Origin: Acidobacteriota bacterium
Lineage (GTDB): Bacteria > Acidobacteriota > Terriglobia > Acidiferrales > UBA7541
Direction of reading: 5' to 3'
NCBI GenBank assembly: GCA_003223215.1
Contig: QHYH01000131.1
Coordinates: 1-38,442 of the forward strand
Length of the DNA: 38,442 nucleotides
Shown here: positions 1-9,700 of the stretch, piece after piece
How positions within the stretch are numbered: the stretch's first letter is position 1
How the letters are laid out: every line of letters begins with the position of its first letter
Translations under genes and position numbers: made by a program
The notes under the pieces: generated by a model
What the model was told of the DNA's origin: nothing
The model's input: only the letters and a program-made list of their open reading frames with translations
Databases searched by the model: none

Positions 1-539
1 ATTCTGGCCATGCGTACACACATATCATACTGGCCACAATATGTCTATCTATTTATGATACATACGACTAGATTCCATCAGAGGGATCTCGCGTTGCTTG
101 GCAATCACGCGCGGATTTCGGGAGAATCCTGAGTAGGCTTTATGGTCTCAGGGCTTTACCTGGCCTTGGAATTCAAATTCTTCCGGCACAACAATTCCTG
201 TCTTTACTGGATTGAAAGCCCTGCCACAGCGCGTATAGTTTGAGGGAGAAGGGCCATGAATGTAGGACGAACGGCCCGCGCTGTAGCCTCCGCCAACGCC
301 GAACGATTGGCCGCCCCTCCATCGCAGCTCTATCCGACAGAGATTTCAGTACCCTCGTGCCGCAACGTCTTAAGCATTGGAATCCTCTCTGGCAGCGGAA
401 GCTGCGACTAGCAGATCGAGGCAAACTCCACGAACAGCCGCAGATCATCGGCGTAGTGACCCGGCACATTCTTCGCGCGCATCTCTCTTGCAAGCAGCGC
501 CACAATGCTCCGTTCCCGATAGCGGACAGACTCTACAAG
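1..539. other. Unassigned left-edge region
   Basis: I see no convincing gene here. The frame of the next gene stays open back to an ATG at 240, but residues encoded by 240-539 are rich in Arg, His and Cys, match no domain I know, and come before a clear signal peptide. Minus-strand frames over 173-851 are also open but show no recognisable family. The region may hold the promoter and leader of the TPR protein, or an old degraded gene. Confidence 0.4.
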
Positions 540-1553
540 GTGCTGCGATGGACGAAACAAAGCGGTCTGCCTTGGCTGTTGTTGGGCTTGTCGGTTTTTA
601 CGCCGATGGTCCGCGCGCAAATTGCCGATTTCGACAGACAGGCCGTCGAGATTTTCGGGACTGTATTTGTGGAGGCAGGTAACCGTCCTATAGACGGCGT
701 TATCGTGAGTATCCGGTCGCTTCCCGGAGGACCTTTCATCAGCGTTCTGACGGACTGGAGTGGGCGCTTTCGGGTGCCGGGGCTCGATCCTGGGATGTAC
801 GAGATTGCAGTGGAAGAACCAGGCTACGAGCCAAGTCGGGTGACTCTTCAACTTCTTCGTGGACCTTCACCGCCTTTAGAGCTTCATCTCAGGGTGAGCA
901 ACCCTTCGCCTGCGGGGCGGACAGATTACACGGTTTCTGTGCGGGAACTGAGAATACCCGGCAAGGCGCGCAATGCATTCGAGAAGGGATTGCAGCGTCT
1001 GGCAAAGAACGATGCGGTCGGCAGCCGGACGCAGTTCGAGCGAGCTATCACAGCATTCCCGGACTACTACGAGGCGTACTACCACATCGGTGTGGCGGAC
1101 TTCAGGCTCGGCCAAGAAGAGGAAGCCGCACAAGCTTTTCAAAAAGCGATTGATCTAAGCGGAGGGCGCTACGCCTGGGCTCAGTTCGCCAGGGGTTTGC
1201 TGCTTTGCCGACGAGGGGAATACACCGAAGCAGAGACTGTCATCCGCAAAGGACTGGACGTAGATGGGAGTCCAGCCACGGGCCATCTCTTTTTGAGTGT
1301 TGCCCTTTTTCATCTGAACCGTCTTGAGGAGGCAGAGAAAAGTGCTCGTGAGGCTCTCTTGAGGAAGCCCGGTTTTGCCTGGGCTTACCTTATGCTGGCA
1401 GACGTCCACGCACGCAGGGGCGAATACGGGATGCAACTCCACGACCTGGACGCGTACCTCAAACTTGAGCCCGACGGACCCGCAAGCAGGCCGGTTCGCG
1501 AGATTCGCGAGGTCGTTCGGCGAATTGTTTTCAGAACGAAAGATAAGGAATGA
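540..1553 (+). CDS. Secreted carboxypeptidase-regulatory-like / TPR protein
   Basis: An exported protein of about 337 residues if started at the GTG at 540. A positively charged start (LRWTKQSG) and a hydrophobic stretch ending in VRAQ look like a Sec signal peptide. Next comes a carboxypeptidase-regulatory-like beta-sandwich (IFGTVFVEAGNRPIDGVIV, then GRFRVPGLDPGMYEI), followed from about residue 150 by three to four TPR units with the usual small and aromatic residues (YYEAYYHIGVADFRLGQ, PGFAWAYLMLADVHARRGEY). Such proteins are common in Acidobacteriota and probably act as periplasmic scaffolds; the partner is unknown. The start is uncertain: the frame is open to the ATG at 240, and neither start has a good ribosome binding site. 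I prefer 540 because the signal peptide would otherwise be buried about 100 residues into the protein. Confidence 0.7.
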   Translation: MLRWTKQSGLPWLLLGLSVFTPMVRAQIADFDRQAVEIFGTVFVEAGNRPIDGVIVSIRSLPGGPFISVLTDWSGRFRVPGLDPGMYEIAVEEPGYEPSRVTLQLLRGPSPPLELHLRVSNPSPAGRTDYTVSVRELRIPGKARNAFEKGLQRLAKNDAVGSRTQFERAITAFPDYYEAYYHIGVADFRLGQEEEAAQAFQKAIDLSGGRYAWAQFARGLLLCRRGEYTEAETVIRKGLDVDGSPATGHLFLSVALFHLNRLEEAEKSAREALLRKPGFAWAYLMLADVHARRGEYGMQLHDLDAYLKLEPDGPASRPVREIREVVRRIVFRTKDKE

Positions 1554-1809
1554 TTCTGCCCCTTCAGGGGCGCGTTACGGATCGGGATTAGTGAAGGATA
1601 GCTCTTCTGGACGGACCAGGGGACGGGGACCGGCATCGCGATTGCGAGCGGATGACGGGGACAGTGCGTGTCCGAAAAGACGGGAGAAGAATCGACGTTT
1701 CTGTGAGCATCTCTCCGACCGGGGAGGCGACTCAAAAAACATAGGCTGCGGCAGGAACTTGGGGAAGCCCGCTGGAAGAGCATGAAACGGGCAGCCATTC
1801 GGATGACCG

Positions 1810-1837
1810 AGGCCGCCACGTCGGCCTAAATTTTTTT
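1810..1837 (+). terminator. Rho-independent terminator candidate
   Basis: A perfect 6-bp stem, AGGCCG (1810-1815) and CGGCCT (1822-1827), with a 6-nt loop, is followed by AAA and then seven T (1831-1837). The orientation fits transcription to the right. It sits about 255 bp after the TPR stop codon, so it ends either that transcript or a lost gene between them. Confidence 0.6.
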
Positions 1838-1846
1838 GTGACCAAG

Positions 1847-1864
1847 TAGATGTATATACATCTA
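1847..1864. promoter_or_regulatory. Perfect 18-bp palindrome, candidate operator
   Basis: TAGATGTATATACATCTA reads the same on both strands with no mismatch. Palindromes with an ATGT...ACAT core are the kind of site bound by small dimeric winged-helix repressors such as the PadR or BlaI/MecI families; this assignment is inference. It follows a terminator and precedes a short open frame, an arrangement expected for a promoter/operator, yet no regulated gene is evident to the right. Confidence 0.5.
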
Positions 1865-2022
1865 ACATCAATGGAGAACGGACCGGCCACAGTGAAACTG
1901 TTCTGGGACTGTACGGGGAGCGATAGGCCTTCCCGCAAATGCGAGGGGCCAAACGCATTTTGTTGTGCGGTTCGGCCCCCCCCCGACGCTGAGATTTCTA
2001 CCTTCGCAAGCGCCGCCCTGTT

Positions 2023-3093
2023 CTACTCCGGTTGCTTGAGCTTGGTGCGTGTGGTCTTCCAGATGTCGAAGAATACAGACTGGCTGCCTTGCCGGAACGC
2101 GGAGTGGAAGTACAGCTCCGTGCCGTCAAACGAGAGGGACGGTTTCCCGTCGAAAAATGGGCTGTTGATTACGGGGCCGCCCTGCGCTTGATTCACCGCG
2201 TCCAAGTTAGCCGGCGTTCCCCATGGATCCGAGGTACTTGCCCGAGTCGAGACCCAGATGTCCACGGAGGGCTGGCCTGGCGGGCCAGACATGCCGCTAT
2301 CGGGATTCGGCGTCGAACCGGGTCGGTCGGAGGCAAAGTACATCTCCAGGCCGTCGCGGCTGATCGAGGGATTCTGGTCGTTGTATGTGCTGCTGACTTC
2401 GAAAACCAACTGAGGTGGGCCGAATGTTCCGTCCGGTTGCAGCGTGCTGGCGTAAATGTCGGTACCAGCACCCAAGCCTGGGCGACTCGAGTGAAAGTAC
2501 AGCGTGGTGACCCCGGTCATCTCATCCTCGAAGACGAATGGAGAGGTCTCTCCGAAGCTCGTATTAACTCCAGCGCCAATATTTACCGCTTCCTGCCAGC
2601 CACCAGGGCCGAAATCCTCGCGTTTGTTCTGCCGGTGGGCGACGTAGATATCGTTCAGCCCGAACGGCAGAACGCCGTTTGCGTCGGGCGTCTTTCGGTT
2701 ACTGTTGAAGTACATCCAGTGCCCGTCGACGGTGACGAACGGCTGGCCTTCGGTCGCGGGCGTGTTGATCTCCGGGCCGAGTCTTTGTGGCGTTCCCCAG
2801 TTTTCGGACCTGGAGTTGCGTTTTGCTACCCAAATGTCTTGCGGTGAATTCGGCGTGGGACCTTCCAAAACGGAAAAGTACAGGCTGAGCCCGTCCTTGG
2901 AGATGAACGGCTGGTAATCAGCAAGGACCGTATTCACCGGTGGACCGAGGTTGACCGGCGCGGACCAGGGACCAAACTTCCCATCCTCGCCGTCATCGTT
3001 TTTCCAAGCGGATGCTGGCGGTAGGGAAACCAACATGATTAACAGCGCACACATCAGCCCTACCGCTATATTCTTTCCAAATAACTTCTTCAT
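2023..3093 (-). CDS. Secreted PD40/WD40-like beta-propeller protein
   Basis: A 356-residue exported protein. Residues 1-29 form a Sec signal peptide (MKKLFGKN, hydrophobic core, then PPASA). The rest is built from five propeller-type repeats, each with a DG..(L/M)YF(S/N/H) strand followed by a DIW(V/K) or DIY(V/A) strand, as in the PD40/TolB-like family. There are no catalytic residues to point to; such proteins usually bind partners or ligands in the periplasm. The start is well supported by AGGAGGA seven bases upstream. It lies only 23 bp after the kelch lipoprotein stop on the same strand, so the two are probably co-transcribed, kelch gene first. An OmpA-like C-terminal domain, often found with PD40 repeats, is absent. 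Confidence 0.85.
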   Translation of the reverse strand: MKKLFGKNIAVGLMCALLIMLVSLPPASAWKNDDGEDGKFGPWSAPVNLGPPVNTVLADYQPFISKDGLSLYFSVLEGPTPNSPQDIWVAKRNSRSENWGTPQRLGPEINTPATEGQPFVTVDGHWMYFNSNRKTPDANGVLPFGLNDIYVAHRQNKREDFGPGGWQEAVNIGAGVNTSFGETSPFVFEDEMTGVTTLYFHSSRPGLGAGTDIYASTLQPDGTFGPPQLVFEVSSTYNDQNPSISRDGLEMYFASDRPGSTPNPDSGMSGPPGQPSVDIWVSTRASTSDPWGTPANLDAVNQAQGGPVINSPFFDGKPSLSFDGTELYFHSAFRQGSQSVFFDIWKTTRTKLKQPE

Positions 3094-3116
3094 CGCGTCC
3101 TCCTATGCTAATCACT

Positions 3117-4604
3117 CTATTCATACAACTCGGCGGAATTGTCGTCGGAACCTCCTGTGATCAATACCCTACCATCCAGCAACAGAGTGGCCTGGTGGCC
3201 GCTGCGCTTCTTCACCATGTTGCCCGTGACGAAAAATGTGGGACTGGCTGGATCAAACAGTTCTGCGCTTGATAGGATCGAGGCGTGGCAGTCTGCCATG
3301 TCGCTAAAACAGTTGGTGCCACCTGCCAGCAACACCTGTCCATTCGGCAACAGGATAGCTATATGGGCAAAGCGTGAGGTCGTCATCCTGGCCGCTGGCG
3401 AGCTGAAAATGCCCGTGGCGGGATCGAAGGCCTCAACGCTGGCATGGGAGCCAACGGCGCCAAGGCCTAGCGCTTGGACCTCGCCGCCCGCCGCCAGTAC
3501 GCGCCCGTCGCTTAGCAGGGTAGCGCTGTGCGAATCGCGCGCGTTGGCCATGCTTCCCGTAGACGTAAAGGTCCCGCTAGCCGGGTCGAAAATCTCCGCG
3601 GAGGCCGATGAATCACAGCCGTCTGGATCACAGCGATCCCCAAAGCCTCCACCCACGAGGACCCTGCCATCCTTCAGCAACACGGCTGTATGGGAGGCTC
3701 GCCGTTCTGTCATATTCCCCGTGAGAGTGAAACCTCCAGTTGCTGGGTCGTAGATTTCAGCTCGCTGTAGGACGTTGAAGCTTTCATTCTGCCGCCCGCC
3801 GGTTACAAGCACTTTTCCATTCGGCAATAGTGTGCCGGTGTGGGCTGAGCGCGCGTCTACCATCGAGCCGGTCGGCGTGAAAGTCCCGGTCGCTGGATCG
3901 TACAATTCCGCACTCGAGAGGGCCTGAACTGCGAGGTTCGGGCCTGGCGGGGCTAAGCCTCCAGCAAGCAACACTCTTCCGTCAGGGAGTAAAGTAGCAG
4001 TGTGAGCGTAGCGCGGAGCGGACATACTGCCGGTGTTACGAAATTGGTTCGTCTTGGGGTCGAATATTTCTGAGACCGGCACCGGATCACAGCAGACCAG
4101 GGAAACGCCGCCGGCTACCAGCACCTCGCCATTGGGCAGAAGGGTAGCGGTATGGTTTCGGCGCGGCACGCTCATACTCCCGGCAGGGTTAAAACCGCCC
4201 ACGGTAGCGATAATCGCGAAAGGTATCGCACTGGAGGTGCCTCCCCCCGGCACCGGGTTGAACACCGCCACACTGGCCGCGGCAACAGTGGCAATGTCAC
4301 TCGCTGGGATCTGCGCGGTCATGTGCGTACTGTCTTGAAATGCCGTGGGACGATCATTTCCGTTCCAACGCACCACAGATGTGGAAATGAAACCTGTACC
4401 GCTCACCGTCAGGGTAAAAGTCGCTCCCCCGGCGGTGGCGCCAGTCGGTGAAATCGAAGTGATGGCCGGGACGGGGTTTGACGGGATCGGCACCGGCGTC
4501 GGTGCTGGCGCTGGCGTTGGCGCGCCGCCGCAGGCGGTCAGGAACATGGCTAGGGAAAGTAGTGGCAGACGGTCGCTAACCTTCTCAGTAAATCGCTTTT
4601 CCAT
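3117..4604 (-). CDS. Kelch-repeat lipoprotein with IPT/TIG domain
   Basis: A 495-residue lipoprotein. The lipobox is L22-T23-A24-C25, followed by a Pro/Ala/Thr linker. An IPT/TIG immunoglobulin-like domain spans roughly residues 47-132 (ITSISPTGATAGG). Seven kelch units follow, each with (A/S/N/G)H.A.LL.(N/D)G.VL..GG and then a (S)AE(L/I)(Y/F)DP strand, enough for one seven-bladed propeller. The frame is open to an upstream ATG at 4682, but the ATG at 4604 has GGGAGG in front and gives a clean lipoprotein signal, so I chose it. It is probably anchored in a membrane and faces outward or into the periplasm, with a binding role. The family includes galactose-oxidase-like folds, but I see no copper-ligand set, so no enzyme activity is proposed. 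Confidence 0.87.
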   Translation of the reverse strand: MEKRFTEKVSDRLPLLSLAMFLTACGGAPTPAPAPTPVPIPSNPVPAITSISPTGATAGGATFTLTVSGTGFISTSVVRWNGNDRPTAFQDSTHMTAQIPASDIATVAAASVAVFNPVPGGGTSSAIPFAIIATVGGFNPAGSMSVPRRNHTATLLPNGEVLVAGGVSLVCCDPVPVSEIFDPKTNQFRNTGSMSAPRYAHTATLLPDGRVLLAGGLAPPGPNLAVQALSSAELYDPATGTFTPTGSMVDARSAHTGTLLPNGKVLVTGGRQNESFNVLQRAEIYDPATGGFTLTGNMTERRASHTAVLLKDGRVLVGGGFGDRCDPDGCDSSASAEIFDPASGTFTSTGSMANARDSHSATLLSDGRVLAAGGEVQALGLGAVGSHASVEAFDPATGIFSSPAARMTTSRFAHIAILLPNGQVLLAGGTNCFSDMADCHASILSSAELFDPASPTFFVTGNMVKKRSGHQATLLLDGRVLITGGSDDNSAELYE

Positions 4605-4832
4605 GTCGCCTCCCTCATGCACATCCGCGGATGGGAATCGTGCAAACGCGCCAACGATCCTTGAATTTCTCAGAACCGTCAATGAACGGAACCTGATCTC
4701 TTGCCGGAATGCTTCTGGAGTGGCAATCGCTTGAGTGGAAAGAACTTGGGCGCCTGTCTGTACGTACCACGTCGAAATCGTTGAACCTCTCCTGACTGGG
4801 TGTTAGACTTCGCGCAATCACCCGAGGCGGTA

Positions 4833-6734
4833 ATGGCACCTCACGTACGGGCCAGCCGGGTCTTGCAGTTCGGCACATTCGAGGTGGATTTGCGTGCGGG
4901 CGACTTGCGCAAGAGTGGCGCACGAATCAGACTTCAGGAGCAACCCTTCCAAATTCTCACTATGCTGCTGGAGAAGCCAGGTGAGGTGATCACACGCGAA
5001 GAGTTACAGCAAAAGTTGTGGCCCGCTGATACATTTGTCGATTTCGACGACGGCCTAAACACTGCCATCAAAAAGTTGCGCGACACCCTGGGTGACTCCG
5101 CGGATAGTCCGCGCTTTATTGAGACGCTTCCGCGCCGCGGCTACCGCTTCATTTATCCGGTGAATGGAGCGCGCGCCCCAGCAGACGTGCAGGTTCTACC
5201 GATGACCTGGTGGCGGCGGCGTTGGGCCGCTGGTCTGTTGGCACTGACCGCACTGCTTGCTGCAGCGCTGCTATCAAACGTCGGTGGTCTGCGCGATCGA
5301 ATCACGGGCCGGACGGGCGTCGGGCCGATTGATTCGGTCGCCGTTCTGCCCTGCAAGAACCTGACGGGGGACCCTGAACAAGATTTCCTTGCGGATGGCT
5401 TAACTGATGTTCTGACGACCCATTTGGCACAAGTCAAATCACTGATTGTGCCTTCTGTGACCTCTTCGATGTACTTTAAAGGCGAGCGCAAGAAGCTTTC
5501 CGAGATCGCGCGGGAATTGAGCGTGGAGGCCATGGTCGAGCCCAGTGTGCAACGCTCTGGGGACCGGTTGCTGGTCAACGTCCAGCTCATTCACGCGCAA
5601 ACGGATCGGCATCTATGGGCCAAGTCCTATGAGGTTGAACCCAAGAACGTTCAGGCGCTGCTCCCCGCGGTGGCGGCCGAAATTCTTGAAGCAATGAACG
5701 TGCAAGTAACGCCCGAAGAAAAGTCCCGCCTCTCAAGGTCGCGGGAGACGACTCCGGAAGCCAACGAAGCCTATCTGAGGGGTAATTATCACTTTAGGAA
5801 GGGAACGGACGCAGACAGGGCCAAGGCTCATGAATATTTTGAGAAGGCAATTGAAAAGGACCCGAACTTTGCACTTGCTTATGCGAACCTTGCTGTCTTG
5901 CGTGCCCATGGCGGTTTCTTCCGCGCAGGAGCAGGACCCTTAGAGGACCGTACTCAGACTCGGGAGTGGGCTCAGAAGGCGGTGGAACTGGACGACACGC
6001 TAGCTGAACCCCATGCCGCACTAGCTTGGATTGCAATGATGGATTGGAATTGGATAGGCGCGGAGCAGGAATTCCGGCGGGCCATTGAGCTGAACCCCAA
6101 CTTGCCCGTAGCTCGTACTTGGTATGCCCAGTTTCTCAGCTGCATGCGCCGCTTCGAGGAGTCTCTCGCCCAAGCAGAAATCGCACGTCGACTCGACCCC
6201 GTGTCGCCGGACACCAGCGTTCATTCTGCAGAACCCTACCTAGATGCCGGGCGCGTTGATGAAGCAATCGAATCCTATCGAAAGGTGCTGGAGCTGGAAC
6301 CGAACTATCACATTGCGCATCATAGTCTCGCTCGGGCCTATATCGAAAAGGGGATGTATCAGCAGGCGATCGAGGAACTGGAAAAAGCCATGGCCTTGGG
6401 CGGGCGAGACTCTTTGAGTCTTGGAGTGCTGGCGCATGCTTACGGTAAAGCCGGGCGACGTCAGGAAGCACTAAAGCTGGTAAGCGAATTACTGCATCGG
6501 CCGAATGGTGAACACGTGCCGCCGTGGAGGCCGCTGGCAATTGCCTACAGCGGCTTGGGAGACAAAGATAAGGCCTTCGCCGTTCTCGAAACAGCTTACG
6601 AGCGGAGGCGTGGCGCATTGTTCGAACTCAACTCGCAACCCTTGTACGCCCCACTACGCGCCGACCCGCGCTTCCAGGATCTTGTGCGCCGCATCGGCCT
6701 CCCGTTGAGCGGGACATCTCCGCCGACTCCATAG
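4833..6734 (+). CDS. Winged-helix / TolB-like / TPR transmembrane regulator
   Basis: A CadC/ToxR-like one-component regulator of 633 residues. The N-terminal 105 residues are an OmpR/PhoB-type winged helix (FGTFEVDLRAGDLRKSG, then TFVDFDDGLNTAIKKLR and RRGYRFIYPV). One membrane helix follows (WAAGLLALTALLAAALL, about residues 128-145), then a TolB/FlgO-like domain (VAVLPCKNLTGDPEQDFLADG) and at least six TPR units. In this architecture the DNA-binding head is cytoplasmic while the TolB-like and TPR parts sit in the periplasm. An in-frame GTG at 4800 is possible, but the ATG at 4833 has GAGG five bases upstream. It is divergent from the kelch/PD40 pair across about 230 bp, making that pair a natural but untested target. 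Confidence 0.85.
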   Translation: MAPHVRASRVLQFGTFEVDLRAGDLRKSGARIRLQEQPFQILTMLLEKPGEVITREELQQKLWPADTFVDFDDGLNTAIKKLRDTLGDSADSPRFIETLPRRGYRFIYPVNGARAPADVQVLPMTWWRRRWAAGLLALTALLAAALLSNVGGLRDRITGRTGVGPIDSVAVLPCKNLTGDPEQDFLADGLTDVLTTHLAQVKSLIVPSVTSSMYFKGERKKLSEIARELSVEAMVEPSVQRSGDRLLVNVQLIHAQTDRHLWAKSYEVEPKNVQALLPAVAAEILEAMNVQVTPEEKSRLSRSRETTPEANEAYLRGNYHFRKGTDADRAKAHEYFEKAIEKDPNFALAYANLAVLRAHGGFFRAGAGPLEDRTQTREWAQKAVELDDTLAEPHAALAWIAMMDWNWIGAEQEFRRAIELNPNLPVARTWYAQFLSCMRRFEESLAQAEIARRLDPVSPDTSVHSAEPYLDAGRVDEAIESYRKVLELEPNYHIAHHSLARAYIEKGMYQQAIEELEKAMALGGRDSLSLGVLAHAYGKAGRRQEALKLVSELLHRPNGEHVPPWRPLAIAYSGLGDKDKAFAVLETAYERRRGALFELNSQPLYAPLRADPRFQDLVRRIGLPLSGTSPPTP

Positions 6735-6798
6735 CAGAAACTCCGGCTCACGTCCTGGAGGTCACGGCTTTCTCCAAAGGACCTTGCCTCCTTTACTT

Positions 6799-9700
6799 TT
6801 AGAAGGAAATCCGAAGCGCCAGTTGCCACGAGCGAGGGGCGCCCAGGACAAAGCTTCCGGTTCCACCGGCCCGGTTGGGTCGATTGGAAGCGGTCGTTCC
6901 ATTCAACGAGCCCACGGATGTGTCCAGCGCCCCTCTGAGCTTGTTGTCTGGCAGGTCGTAATTCGCGACGTTGAAAAGGTTGAACCATTCGAGTGCCGGC
7001 TCGATCGTAATTCGTTCGCGACGGAGCTTGAACGGGCGCGCGATACGCATGTCGGTAGTGATGAAAGAATCGAGGCACACTTGGCCGTCAGGTGCACGGT
7101 GCACGGTCGGGCTCACGGCACCCAGCGCTTTCAACTGAGATTCCGTGAAGAGTCCCGCATTCACCAGGGCTTGCCCGGCAGGCGTTAGGTTGCCGGCCTG
7201 CTTGCTGTTGTAAGCGTCAATCACGCGATTCAACGCCGCGCTCCCGCAGCCGACCTTGCGCCCGTAGCTCCCGCGGTTGGTCCCCGGCAGCACATCCAGG
7301 GCGTTGCCGTCGCCGTTGAAGTCGGTAAGAAAAATCTCAGCGCCTGCGCCGGAGACCTGTGGCACTGATAATGTCTGAGGCAGAGCACTAAACACCCTCC
7401 AAATGCTGTTCAGCCGCACCCCACCGGGGATGGTGAACAGGCTGGCCAAGCTCAGGATGTGTTTGCGATCCAGGCTGGTTGGTCCCCGAAAGCCCAGCGG
7501 GTTGTCGTTATCCACGCGGTCGGACACGTTGAGTACGGCCTGATCTTCTGCCGTTCCCTCCAGCCGGCTGAGGGCATAGGAGGCGACCACCGATGGTTCC
7601 TTGACGAGACGGCCCACACTCGGCAGCCTGCCACGGAGGTTTACCTGGAGCGCATTGTAATTCGAGAAGCCGTTCATCGAAAGCAGAAAGAGGCCGTTGA
7701 AATTCGGGTTTATCCCCGGAAACGCGGAGTTGCTCGGGCCGGAAATGCTAGCCGTGGCCGTCGACCCGAGGCCGGCGTTTGTGTACGTGGTTAGCCTAGC
7801 CCCGGCGGCGACCGCGCAATCCACTCCTGTGGGTCCCGCCGGACAGGGCGTCGGCCGGATGGAGGCGTGGACGGCATTCATCGCCGACAGGGCTCTGGTG
7901 ATGTCCAGGGTGTCGGCCGCCCCGTTGCGATTTGCGTTGTGTTGCATCAGGAAATGCAGGCTGCGATTGCGGACATAGTCCACCGAGAGGACAAGGCCGG
8001 GCCGGAGTTCGCGCTGCACGCCGATATTGAATTGAAAGGAGTACGGAGTCTCGTAACCGGGCGCCAGCGTTGTGCAGTTTCGGCTCACCTCGCAGGCCGA
8101 CAGCCCCGCCGGGAAATTGGCGAACGCCACTTGGTAAGCCGCTTTGAATGCCTCATGCGCCGCAAACACGGCATCCAGCAGGCCGGGAGTCCCCAGAGGT
8201 CGTCCCATCCAGTTCACGCCTGGAGTAATCAGGGCCGGACCGCCGTCCTGCGGGAGCCAATTGCGCCCCTGGAGATCGAAGATTACGCGATGGGTGATCG
8301 GATCACGCAGCATCCGCCCTTGCAATTCCCACGTGACTCCAAGTGGAAGCAGGTTGGCGCGTTCGCCGAACAGCGCATTTTGAAGTCTGTTCACGTCGTA
8401 AAAGACGCCCGCCCCGGTTCGTATCAACCATTTGCCGCTTGCCGACGGCGCCCACGCAATCCCAAATTGCGGAGCAAAATTGTTGGTGTCGCTGCGGTTT
8501 GCCCGTGACAGTCCAGGCAAGAAATCGTCCAGAATCTTCGGTCTCTGAAGGCCAGGATTGCTCGGACCAGGTTCATAAACCCAGCGCAGCCCGAGGTTCA
8601 GCGTTAGTCGGGGGTGCGCGCGCCAACTATCACCCACGTACCAATGGACGCGATTGTTCCTTGCTCCTCCATAGGGCTGACTCAGAGATGGCACCTCGCT
8701 GAAGTAGCCCAGGCCATTGCCGAAAAGAGCATTCTGAACCGGATAGCATAGGATGTCGCTGCGGCAAGCGCTGACGGAAGCTGGGCTGAAGTTCAGGTTG
8801 ACCTGCGGCGCATTTCCGAAGGCGGAATCGAACCAGTTGATGCGGACGATGTTGACCAGGACGCCGCCGCGGAACCCGTGACGGCCAACGCTAAAGCCGG
8901 CGTCGTAGCGCATCTCATGGGTATCCTGGTAACGACGAATCGAGGAATTTGGATGCGTCCCAATTAGGATGGGGCCCTGAGCTTGCGTCACCGTCAGAAG
9001 CCGCCCGGCGGGATCCACTGTTTCCGGCACCCCAGGAACGTTCTGTCCCGCGGGGTCGGCGGTATTGTCGTAGTTGGTGTAACCCAGGCGCACGGAATGG
9101 GTGAAGCGGCCCACGGTCGCGTCCAGCCCCAAGGCGGTCTGTCTCGCATTGGTTGCTACTGCGATGGGAGCCAGCCTCACGCCACCGAATGTTGATCCCG
9201 GAATTTCCTCATGCCCGTCATACGTGAAGCGGAAGAAAGCCCGCAGATTGCCGGTCACGTTCCAGTCCAGTCGTGCCGTGGCCATGCGTTCGTCGGAAGG
9301 AGAAGGCCAGGTGCGGCTGAATTGCGGGAACAGAGGAATATTGGTTACCACGGCAGCGTCCTGGTTGTTGCGTTCGTAGTTCAGGAACCAGAACAGACGA
9401 TTCCGGATGAAAGGCCCGCCGACATCAAAGCCGGCTTGCTCGCGGTCGAACGCGGTAGGCTCCTGGCCGATGCGGGCGGCAAATGCATCGTCGCGCCATA
9501 ACAAGAACGCGCTGCCGTGCAACTCGTTGCTGCCACTCTTGGTCACAATGTTGACGGCCCCGCTGCCGGTCAGCCCTGTGGAAACATCAAACGTCGACCG
9601 GCTGATTTGGAACTCCTTGATCGAGTCTGCTGAGAGGTTAAGCGCGACGGAGCCCGCGTGTTCATCACTCACATCCAGTCCGTCCACCGTCACTCGCGTG

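Larger units (their letters stand above)
1554..2022. other. Intergenic region with terminator and palindrome
   Basis: This stretch lies between the stop of the TPR protein and the stop of the PD40 protein, which converge. No frame resembles a known protein. It carries a hairpin plus T-run at 1810-1837, a perfect 18-bp palindrome at 1847-1864 and a nine-C run at 1976-1984. A short frame opening with ATG at 1871 just after the palindrome looks like a possible remnant of a gene start, but I cannot name it. Confidence 0.5.

Noticed and set aside
408-851. 147-codon minus-strand frame over the TPR gene start
   Set aside because: It overlaps a clear signal peptide and carboxypeptidase-regulatory domain on the other strand. 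The part over 408-540 stays unexplained.
1976-1984. Run of nine C
   Set aside because: It is in non-coding sequence between converging genes. A phase-variation role would need a gene or promoter across it.
2032-2847. 271-codon plus-strand open frame
   Set aside because: It is antisense to the PD40 gene, whose signal peptide, repeats and ribosome binding site are clear. The frame has no family resemblance.
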